Source: Stictocephala bisonia (Eukaryota > Arthropoda > Insecta > Hemiptera > Membracidae). Taken from it: a stretch of 64,000 nucleotides of DNA. A model generated the notes under the pieces. The model did no database searches. It saw nothing but the letters and a program-made list of their open reading frames with translations, and was not told the DNA's origin. This document shows, piece by piece, positions 25,148 through 37,031 of the stretch; within the stretch, counting starts at the first letter, position 1, and each line of letters starts with the position of its first letter. The stretch spans positions 4,377,229-4,441,228 of the forward strand of contig JAQJVL010000002.1 of the NCBI GenBank assembly GCA_035578905.1, read 5' to 3'. The position numbers and the translations under genes are program-made.

Positions 25148-25504
25148 GTGTTAATGCTGATCTATTTTGGTTCTACTAATTTAAGGTTTTTCACACCAAA
25201 ATCAGCTTTGAACCTTGTAATAAATATTGTGCCCGCCTGTGTAGCTCTGCATAACTTCCTACGAAGAAAGTGTCGCAAGAATTACACACCTACTTCCATT
25301 TTAGATAGAGAGGATATTGAAATGGGAACGTTAGTCGAAGGAGAATGGAGGAAAGATCCGCTGCCAGATCATGCATACCAGGGACTCGAAATAAAACCAC
25401 GGAAGCCACAGATCTATCAAAAGCAAGCAGGTTGCAGTATGTTAATTAATTTACAGGAAAAGGCCGTGTTGCATGGCAAGATAGGATGGTACAGAACGTT
25501 GTGA
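25148..25504 (+). pseudogene. Harbinger transposase C-terminal part
   Basis: The frame contains FTPKSALNLVINIVPACVAL followed by HNFLRR, Y.P...D.ED and EGEWRKD, the conserved end of PIF/Harbinger (DDE_4) transposases (kP..l.pe....IV.AC..LHN.L..). The catalytic middle, with the three acidic residues, is not found between here and 24315. This piece lies inside the intron of the opposite-strand MADF gene. Confidence 0.75.
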
Positions 25505-25546
25505 CAGAATAAACACTAAATAAGTAAAAAAATAGTATTAACTTAC

Positions 25547-25873
25547 TTGGCTTTCATTTTGAACACCTTCATCTTCTTCCTCATCCTCTTGCAAAGTAGA
25601 TGTTGATGTGCTGTGTGTCTCGTGATCAGCGATGAAAGAAATGAGGTCATAGTACCATATTCGTGGTTTGTAGACATCTTCTGCCACCGCGCCGGATTTC
25701 ATTGACAACCTCACTTTTCTAAATCCCCTACGAAAACTCTGCTTAACTGACTCGATTCTACTTTTCACGAAACTTAGGTTTGCAGTGGGAATCGTGTCGC
25801 GAGTCAACAGTAAGAGGTTGTTCAATGCTTCGTCTCGCTTGTTCCTGTCCCTGTATTCGTCACTTTTGACTTT
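25547..25873 (-). pseudogene. MADF-domain exon of the Harbinger accessory protein
   Basis: The exon spans 109 codons between an acceptor (TTTATAG, 25874-25880) and a donor (CAA|GTAAGT, 25541-25546). It carries the MADF signature: DEYRDRNKRDEAL, then VKSRIESVKQSFRRGFRKV, KSGAVAEDVYKPRIWYYD and a final helix, followed by an acidic linker. MADF proteins bind DNA and in Harbinger elements help the transposase enter the nucleus and bind the ends. This exon is intact; an upstream start exon is not identified. Confidence 0.75.
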
Positions 25874-26234
25874 CTATAAACATGGAAACTCTCTATAAGC
25901 TCCAATAAAGACCGTCAAAAACGATTGGTTCATAAATTGAGCACTATAACCACAATCAGCCATTGTCTAGCAACGCAAGCGAAATAAAAATGAGGCTCTC
26001 CTGTGTACTGACAAAAATCAAAATGCCGAACAACGGTTCCCCTCCTCCACACACAGACGAACTTTGTGCGCCCTGCCGGCGAACCGAACAAATGTTTTCC
26101 AACCCGATGGAAGGCCAAGTTCGTGAGAAATTGTGGCGATCTTGGTTCGTTAAACAGCACAAACAGGGGAACATATGACGAACATGGTTCGTGCGAACCA
26201 AGTTCGGCGAACCACGTTCCCATGTGTGTAGGCC

Positions 26235-27597
26235 GCTTTAGCATGTGACTGTCTCTACGAGTACTTTTCCACTCTTCGTGAAGCTAGGCATGTCATTAAT
26301 GTTGTGGAGATTCCTAGCGTCTTTATTGTGAATAAACGCTTGCCTTCTTTTGGTGTGAAATGAGTTTATTCAACTCGCCGATCTGTTATAGTAATTCAAA
26401 ATACCTTGCCGCTATGTCTTCCATGTAGCAATCTCGATGGCGTTATGACACACTCAACGGACTCAGGATAGTTCCCCCAACTTACATAGTAGTAGTTTTA
26501 ATGAGCAATTAACATCATATCCATGTTGTGGTCTTTGGTTTTATCAGCAGGTTTACGTTTCACATTTATTACGTGCTAACACAGCCATTTCACCTCAGCA
26601 AGCTCTATACCTTCTGTGGAAGACAGTATTTATCTCTATTGTTGTGGTAAATTCCAGCAATCTGAGAGATAGGCTAGTATTCTATTGTTGCAAACCTTAC
26701 TGCGTGCTATTTTCTTCTCTTTTGCAATACATTTCTAAACAAATAATTGTTAGGGTAGTAATTCATGTACTTTAGTGTACAATGACATATGCTTTACGAT
26801 ATTTTACGACGATAAAGTGTGTTATCATTTCGGAGATTTTTTATTATCACTAATGATAAGAACCCGGATGCATGAGAGCATTTTCAACGTTTCGGATTTA
26901 CTTCTTCTGGTGATTTCAGCAATTAAAAAAATCTTTTCTTAATCGATATACTGTCAAAAGTTAATAAATTAAAGAATAATAATATTTGTGTTCAAAATAT
27001 TTCTTCATATGTAAATATATATGTGTATTTTGTAGTTATCCTAACTATATAATATTATAACCTATTACTTTCACTAAAAAATTATTTAATATTTGCATAA
27101 TGTTTAACAAACTTTAACAAATTTATACATTTCTATACGTAGATATTAAACGTTTCAACATTAATAAAATAATCATAATAATAGTGCAAATAAAATAAAT
27201 TAGAATATAGAATAATAATATGGAATAAGATAAAAATATTAAATATTGCTATTATTATTGTCCCATATTATTGTTATTATTGTATAAAATGAGCTTTGAA
27301 CATAAGCTTAAACTACTGTTTAATTGAATTTAGGAATAAATTAATAAATTTGATTGTGATCAGATTATATAGATAAGAAGTATTGTTAGTTGTTTGCCAT
27401 CATTCCTCAATCAAAGTGTTAGACAGCTCAGCGTTTACTGAATCGAAATCAACAAATATTCAAACCTCCTTGTTGTAAAAGACGGCAAACCCCAAAGCAA
27501 TCACTAAATACAATATATTCCGTACTTCGAGAAGCCATTTGAAGAAGAGAAACTTTGTAAATAGCAAATTCTCGCACTTGTAGAGTTCCGGGCGGAT
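26235..27597. other. AT-rich non-coding sequence
   Basis: Nothing recognisable; 26,920-27,380 is extremely AT-rich. Confidence 0.4.
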
Positions 27598-27605
27598 CAC
27601 TCAGA

Positions 27606-28422
27606 TAGGGAATATTGCCGATATATGATGGCAAATAATTTCAACATATCGATATATCGAATCCTCGATAAACCGCAAACCAAATATCGATATAACAATA
27701 ATATCGAAAGACAAATATCGATATATCGAGTAACCGATATATCGAATTGTAAATAGCTTATCTGTTTAAAATTATGCACTAACCCATCTGTCATGACCAA
27801 AAATACACTCATGTTTTGCTATCACTATTTAGAATAGCCTACTGAATGTAAAAATTAAATATATTTATCTAAACGAAACAAGTTGTGGGCTGTGACATTG
27901 AATTAAAAAATTCAAAATAAAAATAACTATACCAGTACCTTTAATTATTATGTTAATTATAAAATAATAATGTAATAACATTGTTATATTTGTTTTAAAC
28001 GTTTAAAAATGTCTTTAGGCTTTTTATAAACACTAAAAATTAAACAAATTAATTCACTAAGGTATTCCAAATAGACGTCTTATAGTCAGCGTTGTCAACA
28101 CACAGAACTTCAATTACCCGTTCCACCCTCTGGTCTACAATAAACTACATTTAATGTGTTAAAATCACATAAACAAACTAAATAAAGTTACTTTATTATT
28201 TAAATAAATGTTTAGTACGCATAAGAGGCAATTTAAATGTGTTTGTTCGAATCGATAATTTTATGAGAGGAAATAACGTCACTATATAATGACATTATAT
28301 ATAGGACCCAAAATATCGATATATCCGATGCTATCGAAAGAAAATATCGATACTAATATATCGATATATCGAAACATATTTATCGATATTTCCTATTTAT
28401 CGATATATCGCTGCCATCCCTA
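27606..28422. mobile_element. hAT-like MITE rich in ATCGATAT, copy 2
   Basis: The element starts TAGGGA (27606) and ends TGCCATCCCTA (28422). The 8-bp flanks CACTCAGA and TACTCAGC match at the six inner positions, fitting the 8-bp target duplication of hAT elements. Both ends are dense in ATCGATAT repeats. The middle is shared with copy 1 at 22090-22881 and has no transposase frame. A 150-bp stretch (about 28050-28150) is not in copy 1. Confidence 0.65.
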
Positions 28423-28430
28423 TACTCAGC

Positions 28431-28914
28431 ACGAGCCGCTGATGTCCGCCACGTCCCTGTCATCAGCCGTCGAACATCCGCTTCACATCACCTTTTCTAG
28501 GTCACTCCTCCTCGACTACAACGGACCCCTCACTTATAATCACTGACCCGACTATGTTTCACGCCTGATAATTTTACTCCTACAGATGCCATTCCTTTCA
28601 TTGTCCATGACTTAAATCGTTTCCGACTCATTATTCTATTGTACTTATATTTGACTCGATGAACTCAGTTACTTTAGCTTTTTTCGAATATTCGTTATTC
28701 TAAAGGCACTATAAAATTACTGTAGGTCTGCGACTGATTATTGCACAGGCTCGTGCTATATGTTTTGTTACCATAGGCAATAGATATATAAACCATAAGG
28801 ACCACAATGAAAATAATAAGCACGTTAAAAAATTAAATACTTGTAACAAATAAACTAATAATTCTTTAATGAAACGAGATGACTAGTAACTACTAATTTA
28901 ATACATTTATTGAT
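28431..28914. other. Non-coding sequence
   Basis: No feature recognised. Confidence 0.4.
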
Positions 28915-28955
28915 ACTATTTATTGTACATTGTATATATATGTACAATAAATAGT
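28915..28955. repeat. 16-bp perfect inverted repeat
   Basis: ACTATTTATTGTACAT (28915-28930) and its reverse complement (28940-28955) flank a TA-rich loop. They are followed by TAAG/GTAAG repeats, which on the minus strand resemble a LINE microsatellite tail. Confidence 0.8.
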
Positions 28956-28974
28956 AAGTAAGTAGATGTAAGAA

Positions 28975-29185
28975 ATGTAAGTAGATTTCAATTTCAAAAC
29001 ACCTTTATTCGTTTATCATAAATAGATAACTATAAATGTAAGTTACGTCTTTATAAATCTGTGGTAATAATTAATACATTATCGACACACATTCAAAGCA
29101 CTATTGGATGTGACTTATGTTTATTTATTCTCTGTTATTAAATATGTCTGGAGTCTATAAACAATTATAAATTGTAACAATTAAA
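28975..29185 (-). repeat. Repeat arm 1 (possible LINE 3' end)
   Basis: On the minus strand the stretch has AATAAACATAAG, later GAATAAAGGTGTTTTG, then AAATCTACTTACATTTC and a TTAC-rich end, like a retroelement 3' untranslated region. Most of it recurs inverted at 30145-30425, but with its blocks in permuted order. Confidence 0.55.
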
Positions 29186-29197
29186 TAATATATGAAT

Positions 29198-29318
29198 AAT
29201 AAATAAATAAATGAATAAATGAATAAATGAATAAATGAATAAATGAATAAATGAATAAATGAATAAATGAATAAATGAATAAATGAATAAATGAATAAAT
29301 GAATAAATGAATAAATGA
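29198..29318. repeat. (GAATAAAT)n tandem repeat
   Basis: About 14 units of the 8-mer GAATAAAT. The Ile/Phe/Leu/His-rich frames read from it are repeat artefacts. Confidence 0.95.
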
Positions 29319-29734
29319 ATTTATTTCCCATAAGTAATAGGCAGCAATACAATAATGGCAAATGCGAGAAATTAAACTGGCCACTTTATCCAGTAGCGTG
29401 ACCAGTTGAAACTATACAAAATATAAAATACATTAACATAGTAGATCAGAGTCTAGCATTTAGAATACTTAGTTAGATAAGAAAATCGCCAACTGTAACA
29501 TCTGTGAGTTCAACTACTTACAAATAATAATCTTTAAAGAAGAAAATAATATTAGTAGATGTATAAGTAATATGATGTAAGTTAAGTAATGCATGAAGTT
29601 AAATTGTAATGAATATGAAAATAGTGAATACATAAAATATTTTATAATAAGTAGGTAATAATTAAGCCTACACACTCATTACTCATTAGGTAATAATTAA
29701 GCCTCACAAATATACTCATTACTCATCTCTAAGA
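29319..29734. other. AT-rich non-coding sequence
   Basis: Contains a duplicated TTAGGTAATAATTAAGCC at about 29650 and 29687. Otherwise featureless. Confidence 0.4.
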
Positions 29735-30061
29735 TGCCGATCGTAGAGATATGGGCGAATATGAGGAGTGAATGAGTGTGATGAGTGTAGATGATCGAGT
29801 GTAGTCATTGTTACTATCTGAGTTCGACTTAGCTCAGAAAGGACTATTTATTAATAGCCCAATAGCCAGGGCAACTATGGGACCTACAGCTTTACGTGGA
29901 ATCCGAACCACGTAGTGTTGGTCTGATTTTCAGCTAACTGACAAGTTTGACACTTAGTTCTCTTCTCTACACAACACCCGAACCTTGACAACCATTCAAC
30001 ACGGACACTCCAGACTTCTCTAATAGTGTCTGTATTGATAACAACCATTGAGCGGACGCCG

Positions 30062-30063
<2 letters not shown>
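29735..30063 (-). repeat. Family A, copy 5
   Basis: Reverse copy running from GGCGAATATGAGGAGTG through GTAGTCATTGTTAC, AGCTCAGAAAGGAC, CTACAGCTTTACGTGG, CACAACACCCGAACC and CAACCATTGAGCGGACGCCGTG, where it is interrupted by (TA)n. Confidence 0.7.

Positions 30064-30065
<2 letters not shown>

Positions 30066-30140
<75 letters not shown>
30066..30140. repeat. (TA)n microsatellite
   Basis: About 37 TA units at the point where the Family A copy breaks off. Confidence 0.95.
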
Positions 30141-30144
<4 letters not shown>

Positions 30145-30147
<3 letters not shown>

Positions 30148-30425
30148 ATAAAGGTGTTTTGTAATTGAAATCTACTTACATTTTAATTTTCACAATTAAT
30201 AATTGTTTACAGACTCCAGACATATTTAATAACAGAGAATAAATAAACATAAGCCACATCCAATAGTGCTTTGAATGTGTGTCGAGTAGTCAGTCCTCCA
30301 CTTTGCCGTGCGCATGGAAGGGCCAGAACCTTGTCAGTCCTTCCTTTATTTCTTCCAATTCCTCGAGAATGTATTAATTATTACCACAAATTTATAAAGA
30401 CGTACATTTATAGTTTTCTATTTAT
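30145..30425 (+). repeat. Repeat arm 2, inverted relative to 28975-29185
   Basis: Starts AAGGTGTTTTGTAATTGAAA, then GACTCCAGACATATTTAATAAC, CATCCAATAGTGCTTTGAATG and, after a roughly 75-bp insertion (30282-30360), TTATTACCACAAATTTATAAAG. The GGTGTTTTG block is first here but last in arm 1, a circular permutation. Confidence 0.6.
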
Positions 30426-31234
30426 AACTGCCACTGAGGCGTTCACTGCCACCATAAGAAAGTGACGTCTGTGTTTTTTATTTCTCTGTGATTTCATACA
30501 GTATTTACAAATAAAAATCGCTACAATATACACAATGGGCTGTAAAAGGTTAACACAGTATGTAGTGAAATATGTGAAGTTAGCTTATTACAACAATGTC
30601 AAGTTCAAACTCGTTAGATCAGCCCTTGCTTGGAAAAAGTTGTTTTATAGAATCTACAAGAACTTTTTTTCTAATGAAAGAAAAAAATTTGGAAACTTTA
30701 ATATAGTATTTTCAATACAATAACCAAACACGTATTAAATTTTCATCAAGATATATGAACGGGTATTTAGTCAGCGATTTTCAAAAGTCGAGATTTGTTT
30801 GGAATTAGTGAAAAATCGTGTACTTTTTTCGTTCGGTACGAAGTATAAATATGAAAAAATAATTAAAAAATTTTTTTGTTGACACCTATCAACGCACAAT
30901 AAAACAATGAAAATATTGGTACAGGTTCCATTACCATACAGTAGCTTTGTTAGTTTAATTTTTGTAAGCATCCAAACTCGAGTCTCCAAACTTTTGTTAC
31001 GGATAGTAATATTGTCAAAGATAGTGAAAAGAGAACTTGGATTTATGAGTTACATACTCAAACGCTAGATCTACGTTCCATAAAATTTATTGGTTAGCAT
31101 ATTTTAAACAAGGATTTAACGCAATTTACTATTTATGTTTCATATTTCATATTTTCTTAGCATCATTCATTTAGGTTTTTTAATCACGTCAATTTGCTGT
31201 GTTTAAAGATAGCTTTAATCACATCCTTGTGCGT
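30426..31234. other. AT-rich non-coding sequence
   Basis: Two short frames (30535-30723 plus, 30771-30989 minus) show no recognisable motif. Confidence 0.35.
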
Positions 31235-31242
31235 ATTTTGAG

Positions 31243-32116
31243 TAGAGTTGCCATACGTTCTTATTTTGTACGGACGGTTTGTATTTTACGTTTAGTGTCC
31301 GTACCGTACAAAGCAAAAACATGGTATATGTCCGTATTTTTTGTTCTTTTAGCATACAATAATATATTTTAAATATGGTAAAAAATACAAACAAGTATTA
31401 CTATTACTTTGGGCAATCGACAATTGTGAGAAGTTGTGTGTTGTATGATGACTCAAACACTATGCACTATTATACTACAATATCACACACTTTCCTCCCC
31501 TGAAAATAAAGATTTTTTTCAAAATAAACTGACAATTTTGAAAGAGTGTTGGAGTTTCCTTATTCTCTAATCGGCACTTTGCTTGGATACCCAATGAGAA
31601 TACATTTTTAGTGGAGATGGTCGAAGCTATTCTGAGCATCAAAGTTAACAGTGACGTGTCATATCATATACTGAATTCTTTGAAGCTATTAATTACAATC
31701 AATGGTTCTTTACTTAAAAAAGTAATATCTTTAACAAATTTGACTGGTTTCATCCAGTAGGCCTACAACTAGTACAAGGATGCCCAAACATTTTCAATTA
31801 TATGTCAAAGAGATTTACGACAATTTTTTGAGTTCGGCCAACTTAACTTAAACTTCAAGTATTTTTTGAAGTATACTTAAACTCAAGTATAAAAAAAAAG
31901 TTTTTTAGTATTGCACTGCTCTAAAATTTTAAAATAAATTATAGTTGTAATATTAATATTAAATATCATAATCACATTAATATAATTTTCTCAATTTAAG
32001 AACCCAAATCGCACATAATAAAATTCATAAAAGATAGTTTATGAAATCCCCCTCCCACCAGACCCCCATGTTTATCTGGTGTCCGTATCTTTCTATAGAG
32101 ATTTATGGCAACCCTA
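31243..32116. mobile_element. hAT-like non-autonomous element
   Basis: The ends TAGAGTTGCCATA and TATGGCAACCCTA are inverted repeats with one mismatch. They are flanked by ATTTTGAG (31235-31242) and ATTTTAAG (32117-32124), an 8-bp target duplication with one mismatch. CCGTAC/GTACGG motifs cluster near the left end. No hAT transposase motif is seen in the 874 bp. Confidence 0.65.
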
Positions 32117-32139
32117 ATTTTAAGGCAAATATGAATGAT

Positions 32140-32575
32140 TACTTTAGTGTAGGGTGATTATGGATTACCTACATGGGGACAAAGTGTTTGGGAGATTGTA
32201 GGCGATAGTTTGGATGCGCCCGCTTGATGGTTGCTATCGGCGTGGACACTACTAGAGAAGTCTGGGGTGTCCAGGTTGGGTGGTAATCATTGTGCGGATG
32301 TTGTGTGGGGGAGATAACTGAGTATCAGGCTTGTCAATTAGCTGAAAATCAGACCAGCACTACGTGGTTCGGATTCCACGTAAAGCTGTAGGTCCCTTAG
32401 TTGCCCTGGCTGTTGGACTATTAATAAATTGCCCTTTCTGAGGAACAGTTGAACTCAGTTAGTAACCAGACTACACTCATCCACACTCATCCTACACTCA
32501 TATAACCATTCATATTCGCCTTAAAATACGCACAACATTGTGTCGGCGTCTCATATGTAAGAATGTAAGAATATG
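32140..32575 (+). repeat. Family A, copy 6 (near full length)
   Basis: Covers the repeat from TACATGGGGACAAAGTGTTTGG through the central blocks to TAAGAATGTAAGAATATG. It is followed immediately by another copy in opposite orientation. Confidence 0.75.
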
Positions 32576-32925
32576 TAGTCTTGTTACAACCTGAGTTCGG
32601 CTTACCTCATAAAGGACCATTAATAGCACAATAGCAAGTGTAACTTAAGGACCTACAGCTTTACTGGAATCCAAACCAAGTAATATTGGTCTGATTTTCA
32701 GATAATTGACAAGATTAATACTCAGTTCTCTTCCCTGAACAACATCCAGGCCCTGACTACCACCCAACAAGGACATCCCAGACTTCTCGTGGTGTCCAGA
32801 CGATGGTAGCCATTCAGCGGATATTGGTAATGAGCATATAACCTACCACCTGCAACCTCCACAACAGTTTGTCCCTAAGTAGCTGGGTTACAGCACTTCG
32901 CCACTATTGCCTAGAGTGATATTCG
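32576..32925 (-). repeat. Family A, copy 7, inverted next to copy 6
   Basis: Runs from GTAGTCTTGTTACAACCTGAG to AAGTAGCTGGGTTACAGCACTTCGCC, the opposite order to copy 6, so the two form an inverted pair with no spacer. It is more diverged than copy 6. Confidence 0.7.
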
Positions 32926-34255
32926 TCTTATTATTGGTGCAGATTACGGAGTGAGAAAAATTAAGCAATTTTTCCATTCTAAGTACTTTGTAAAATTCCT
33001 CGAAAACACTTCAGTACTTACATCCGCTTCATTCAGTAAAATCTCAGTACCATTAAACAATTTTTTTAAACCTAAAATATTCAGTACATTTTCAAGTTTT
33101 GACACGTCCGTCTCAACGACTGACAGGAATGAACTGGTATAAACAAACACGTCCCATCTTGTTTTGTCGTAATCAATCAACAGCTCACTTTCCCGCGCGT
33201 GCCAACACACATGACGTGCGTAAGGCCAGTACATTCTCCAGCGCACGTCACGGCCCAGTTCCCCGGTCACCTGTCGGTAAACAATTATATAAGGCAAAGC
33301 TAACGACATAGTGGGTGACCAATCAGACAACAGATTGACCCTGATGTGACAGTACGCGCGCATTGTGTGTGTTAGCACTGGAAACGTGAGCGGAGACGAT
33401 CTCCCACTGTGGGAAAATACAGGACGTGGTCTCTTCCTATGGCTCGTCCTGATGGCTTTCTACGGTGGAACTACTGGACCGTGTAATAGTTACTGTTCTT
33501 CAGTATGGACACATGCTCATTCAAGATTAGAAAAAAAGTATTAAAACAGTTTCACTCCAGTGTATACATTTTCGACCGATATCATTTATGTCACTTTTTT
33601 GGATTCGATAGTATGTTCATAATTCTAACTTCAATTTTCTTTTATTTATTTATGGCGAACGGATTCAGAAGAATCACGCAAAGTATTATTTACATAGTTT
33701 CTTCCGTACTTCTTTAATTCTTTCTCATTGTTTTCTTTTTCTTTCTTCTACCTATTTTGGACCTGGTTTCTTTCGTCTTCCCTTCTCTCCTCCACAAGTG
33801 GTCCTCTCAATACAATTCACTTTTCTGGATTATGTCTAACAATTTGTTTATCTGTAACATCTTTTGGCTCAATGTTTTCCTTTTGTAAATTTACTCAACA
33901 TGGCTAAAATCCTAAAATCCAAAGTGTTGTTGATTTGACTTTTTCTGTGTTAAGTTAGAATTATTAATTATGTCGGTGAATCGTGCTGGGAGAAGTCTAG
34001 TAACATTTTCATAGAACTGCAAGCTTCACCTTCATGTGTCGGCTACCAGGTTTGAAGTATTTGCTGTGGTTTTCTTGATTGCCGGTGGTATCCTTTTCCT
34101 GTTAATTTTGAACCTAATATACATGGCCTATATTTTTATATCAGACTCGTTTATTGTATCTTAGTTTCCAAAGGTATCTAGATCATTGTTATCTATCACG
34201 TCAGTCTTGATCCTAATGTCGTCTGTTCTTCATAACCGGTGGTTGGCTGCTTTGG
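32926..34255. other. Non-coding sequence, one unexplained open frame
   Basis: A 144-codon minus-strand frame at 32944-33378 has no recognisable domain and lacks splice or composition support. Positions 33130-33480 are less AT-rich. No gene is called. Confidence 0.3.
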
Positions 34256-34472
34256 CGAGCCACTGGCCGAGCGGTTTAAGGCGACATGACTTTTAGGCTA
34301 AATTAGAGATATCAGATATCACAGATTCGAATTCGGCCTTGGCTGGAAGTGTTTATCAGTTATGTTCACCTATACACTTATCCACTTAATCTCCCTCAAT
34401 AAGTTTCCCGCACAGATTACTGTATGGGCAATGGGTCTATGGGGCATGGTAAAAAGATCGACATCTCCTTAA
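34256..34472 (+). repeat. tRNA-derived SINE (Family C), copy 1
   Basis: The head GAGCCACTGGCCGAGCGGTTTAAGGCG resembles a Leu/Ser-type tRNA A-box arm, and a degenerate B box ATTCGAATTC follows about 55 bp later. The body ends in GGTAAAAAGATCGACATCTCC. A second copy is at 60170-60395. Confidence 0.65.
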
Positions 34473-34894
34473 AAATAATTAATTAGAATGGCTTTATTAT
34501 CGTACATTTAAGTTTCCTGGGTTTACTTCTTTTTAGTTTGTGTGACGTTATCCTCTAAATCCTTTGACCATCTGTTATGATCCATACGGTTAATGGTGTC
34601 AACTATGGTTGTCTGTCTTTGTTCAGTGTGTAGTAAGTAATGTTTGACTTGATTTCAACTACACCTACTTACTGTAATTAGCACTTAACTTGAAAAGGTA
34701 GCCTATTCTATTTGTTATTATGCTATTGTTCTTAATTTTGAATGATCACTTATCACAAGCATAATCTGATAGCTTATGTTATCCTCCCAAATGCACAACC
34801 TCCAACTTCGGTGGCATGACTAATAGGCCAGTGACCCCAAAGGTCAAGGTAATTTTTATCTTTGCGCGCCAATAGGCCTACCAGTACTATTGGT

Positions 34895-35275
34895 CAGCGG
34901 TCCAGGCAAGCAACTCTCTCTATCGTCATCAGTTTATTCGCTGCCACTTGGCGTAGCGACGACAATGGAAGTAACCAATCGACTTCTTGGGTGGACTGAC
35001 TCTCGGACTAGTGACATCCAAAGGTTATGTTTACACTTGTGCCCCGCGGTCCAGGCCAATTAACTCTATCCGATCGTCATGTGGAATTCACTCCCACTTG
35101 GCATGGCGAAGACGAAAGAAGAAACCAGCCGACGCCAACTCTCGGGCTAGTGACATCCAAAGGTCCAGTACTGGTCCGGGGACCGCGCCGGTAACTCTCT
35201 CCGAGCGTCATCAAGTCACACCGGAGTTCGCACCCACTCATGTAGCGAGGAAAAGACGAAGAAAGTGGCCTAGGT
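34895..35275 (+). repeat. Diverged tandem repeat, about three units
   Basis: The blocks GGTCCAGGC..AACTCT, CGATCGTCAT, CCACTTGGC.TGGCGA.GACGA and CTCGG.CTAGTGACATCCAAAGG occur about three times at a period near 125-135 bp. The 141-codon frame across it (34987-35412) is probably a by-product. Confidence 0.6.
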
Positions 35276-35367
35276 GCATTTATCGTAGTTTTTGGAATTT
35301 TTTAAGGTGTGGATGGACCAACTGGTTCACCTATCAGAGGAAAATTTATATTTTCTTAATATTTATA

Positions 35368-36171
35368 CATGGTATCCTAAAATTAAAGGAGCAAATTCAC
35401 CAAATAGTTTAGGAGGTTAAACTGAATGGAAAGATCATAAAACGCCACATCTTACTTGTTATACTTATAGTCGTATCTTACTCGTTCACTTTAGATCTAC
35501 CATTTGTTTTTTTCATAGCATTATTATTTTCAATTTCGGTTTATCGATTTCATTGAAACTAGGCATAACTGTTACTAACATAAACATTAGTTCTGTAAAA
35601 AATAATTTTTAAGATCTAATATGCATTTTCAAAATGGCAGCCATTTGAAATATTGAAACAAAAATAACTTCAAAACCAACGATTTTATCAAACAGTGTTA
35701 ACACTACTGTTTGACTACTTCGTTGTTGCAAATTGTATAAAAAACCCCAACAAAACCAGGGTTTTAAAAATCGGTTCATGAATAATGGAAGTTTTTGTGT
35801 ATGCCTAGATGTGTCAAAAAAGCAACCGTCCTGTCCAAGTGGACAAAAACTTCAATTACTCAGTTATATATGAACCGATTTTTAAAAACCTGATATTAAT
35901 GAATTTGTTATACAATATCCAACAATAAAGTAGTATTAACATTGTTTGATAAAATCGTTGGTTTTCGAGTTATTTTTGTTTCAATATTTTGTTTAGTTTA
36001 GTAACAGTTATGCTGTTTAAATAAAATCGATAAATCCATATTGAAATAAAAATAATGTAATGTAAAAACCAAAATGGCCGATCTAAGTTGAATGGAGCAA
36101 GATAGATATTAGTTTTATGACATTTTCTATTCAGTTTGACCTCCTAAAGCATTTGTTGTTTGATCACCCTG
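35368..36171. mobile_element. Foldback element with long imperfect inverted arms
   Basis: TTTAGGAGGTTAAACTGAATGG (from 35406) is inverted at 36131-36157, and inner blocks such as CCAACGATTTTATCAAACA and TTTTTAAAAATCGGTTCAT also recur inverted, so most of the element is one long imperfect palindrome. The right end is TGATCACCCTG before TA; the left end (TA, then CATGGTATCC at 35368) is eroded. It resembles mariner-type foldback MITEs. Confidence 0.6.
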
Positions 36172-36173
36172 TA

Positions 36174-37029
36174 TAGTAAATACTTCATAAAAAAATTTGT
36201 TTATAAAGAATTATTTTTTTAAGAGAAATATTAACTTCTTTGTAACTTCTGAAATTAACTAAATTTACTTCTGAATAAGTCATGACGTTTTATAATCAAT
36301 GTTGATATGCTTGTACGTGTCTCGCATTTCATCTGCCTCAGTCTAAATTAAAAACTCAGGCAACACCTTCATTTGGTTGGATGCAACAACTTCTCATGTT
36401 TGTACTACATACTGTCTATAGCCTGTATTGAAGGAACTACTTTTAACTATTAGCACTGATTATTACATACAATTCCCTATATAATCAATGTTATTATCAC
36501 AACTTTTCTTTAAAACAGTATGTTTTTACCTCCAATCAACTATATTACTTTACTTAATATTTTAATGAAGACGTACACGGTAATTAAAATTACTATTAAT
36601 GATATTAGTGACTTACTTTTTGGAAAAACATAAGGATTTTGTTATTTGCTGCCACTCAATTGGACTTTGCTCCAAGTGAAAATAAGACAAATAATATATT
36701 ATTATTTTCTTTGGAGATAATACAACAGCTATTGTTATAGATATTAATTTGACCTTCTATTAAAAAAGAACACAAAGAGATGAACCCACTCACAGGTAAT
36801 TTTGAAAAGAAATTGTTTGGCATTGAATGAGGCTGAAATAATTTGTACAAAATTATCCTCTACCAAACTAAATAATCTCCAAAACTGGACAAGTGAAGAC
36901 AACAACCACTAATCCTATAGGTAAACATAGTCACCAAAATACTTTTAACAGGCAAACTTGTACCTCTATACATCTCATCCAAAACAATTTTGGAAAAGGG
37001 TAAAAATAAAACACTTGAAAAATCTACAA
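36174..37029. other. AT-rich non-coding sequence
   Basis: Nothing recognisable between the foldback element and the mariner-type element. Confidence 0.4.
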
Positions 37030-37031
37030 TA

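Noticed and set aside
25930..26248. Several overlapping frames on both strands
   Set aside because: They lie in the right subterminal region of the Harbinger element, where CGAACC/GGTTCG repeats keep frames open; no domain.
29155..29384. Frames rich in His, Leu, Phe, Ile, Tyr, Ser
   Set aside because: Direct translation of the (GAATAAAT)n repeat.
32944..33378. 144-codon minus-strand frame
   Set aside because: No recognisable domain, no splice or composition support, and overlapping frames on the other strand of similar quality.
34987..35412. 141-codon plus-strand frame
   Set aside because: It runs through a diverged tandem repeat; basic, low-complexity composition with no family resemblance.
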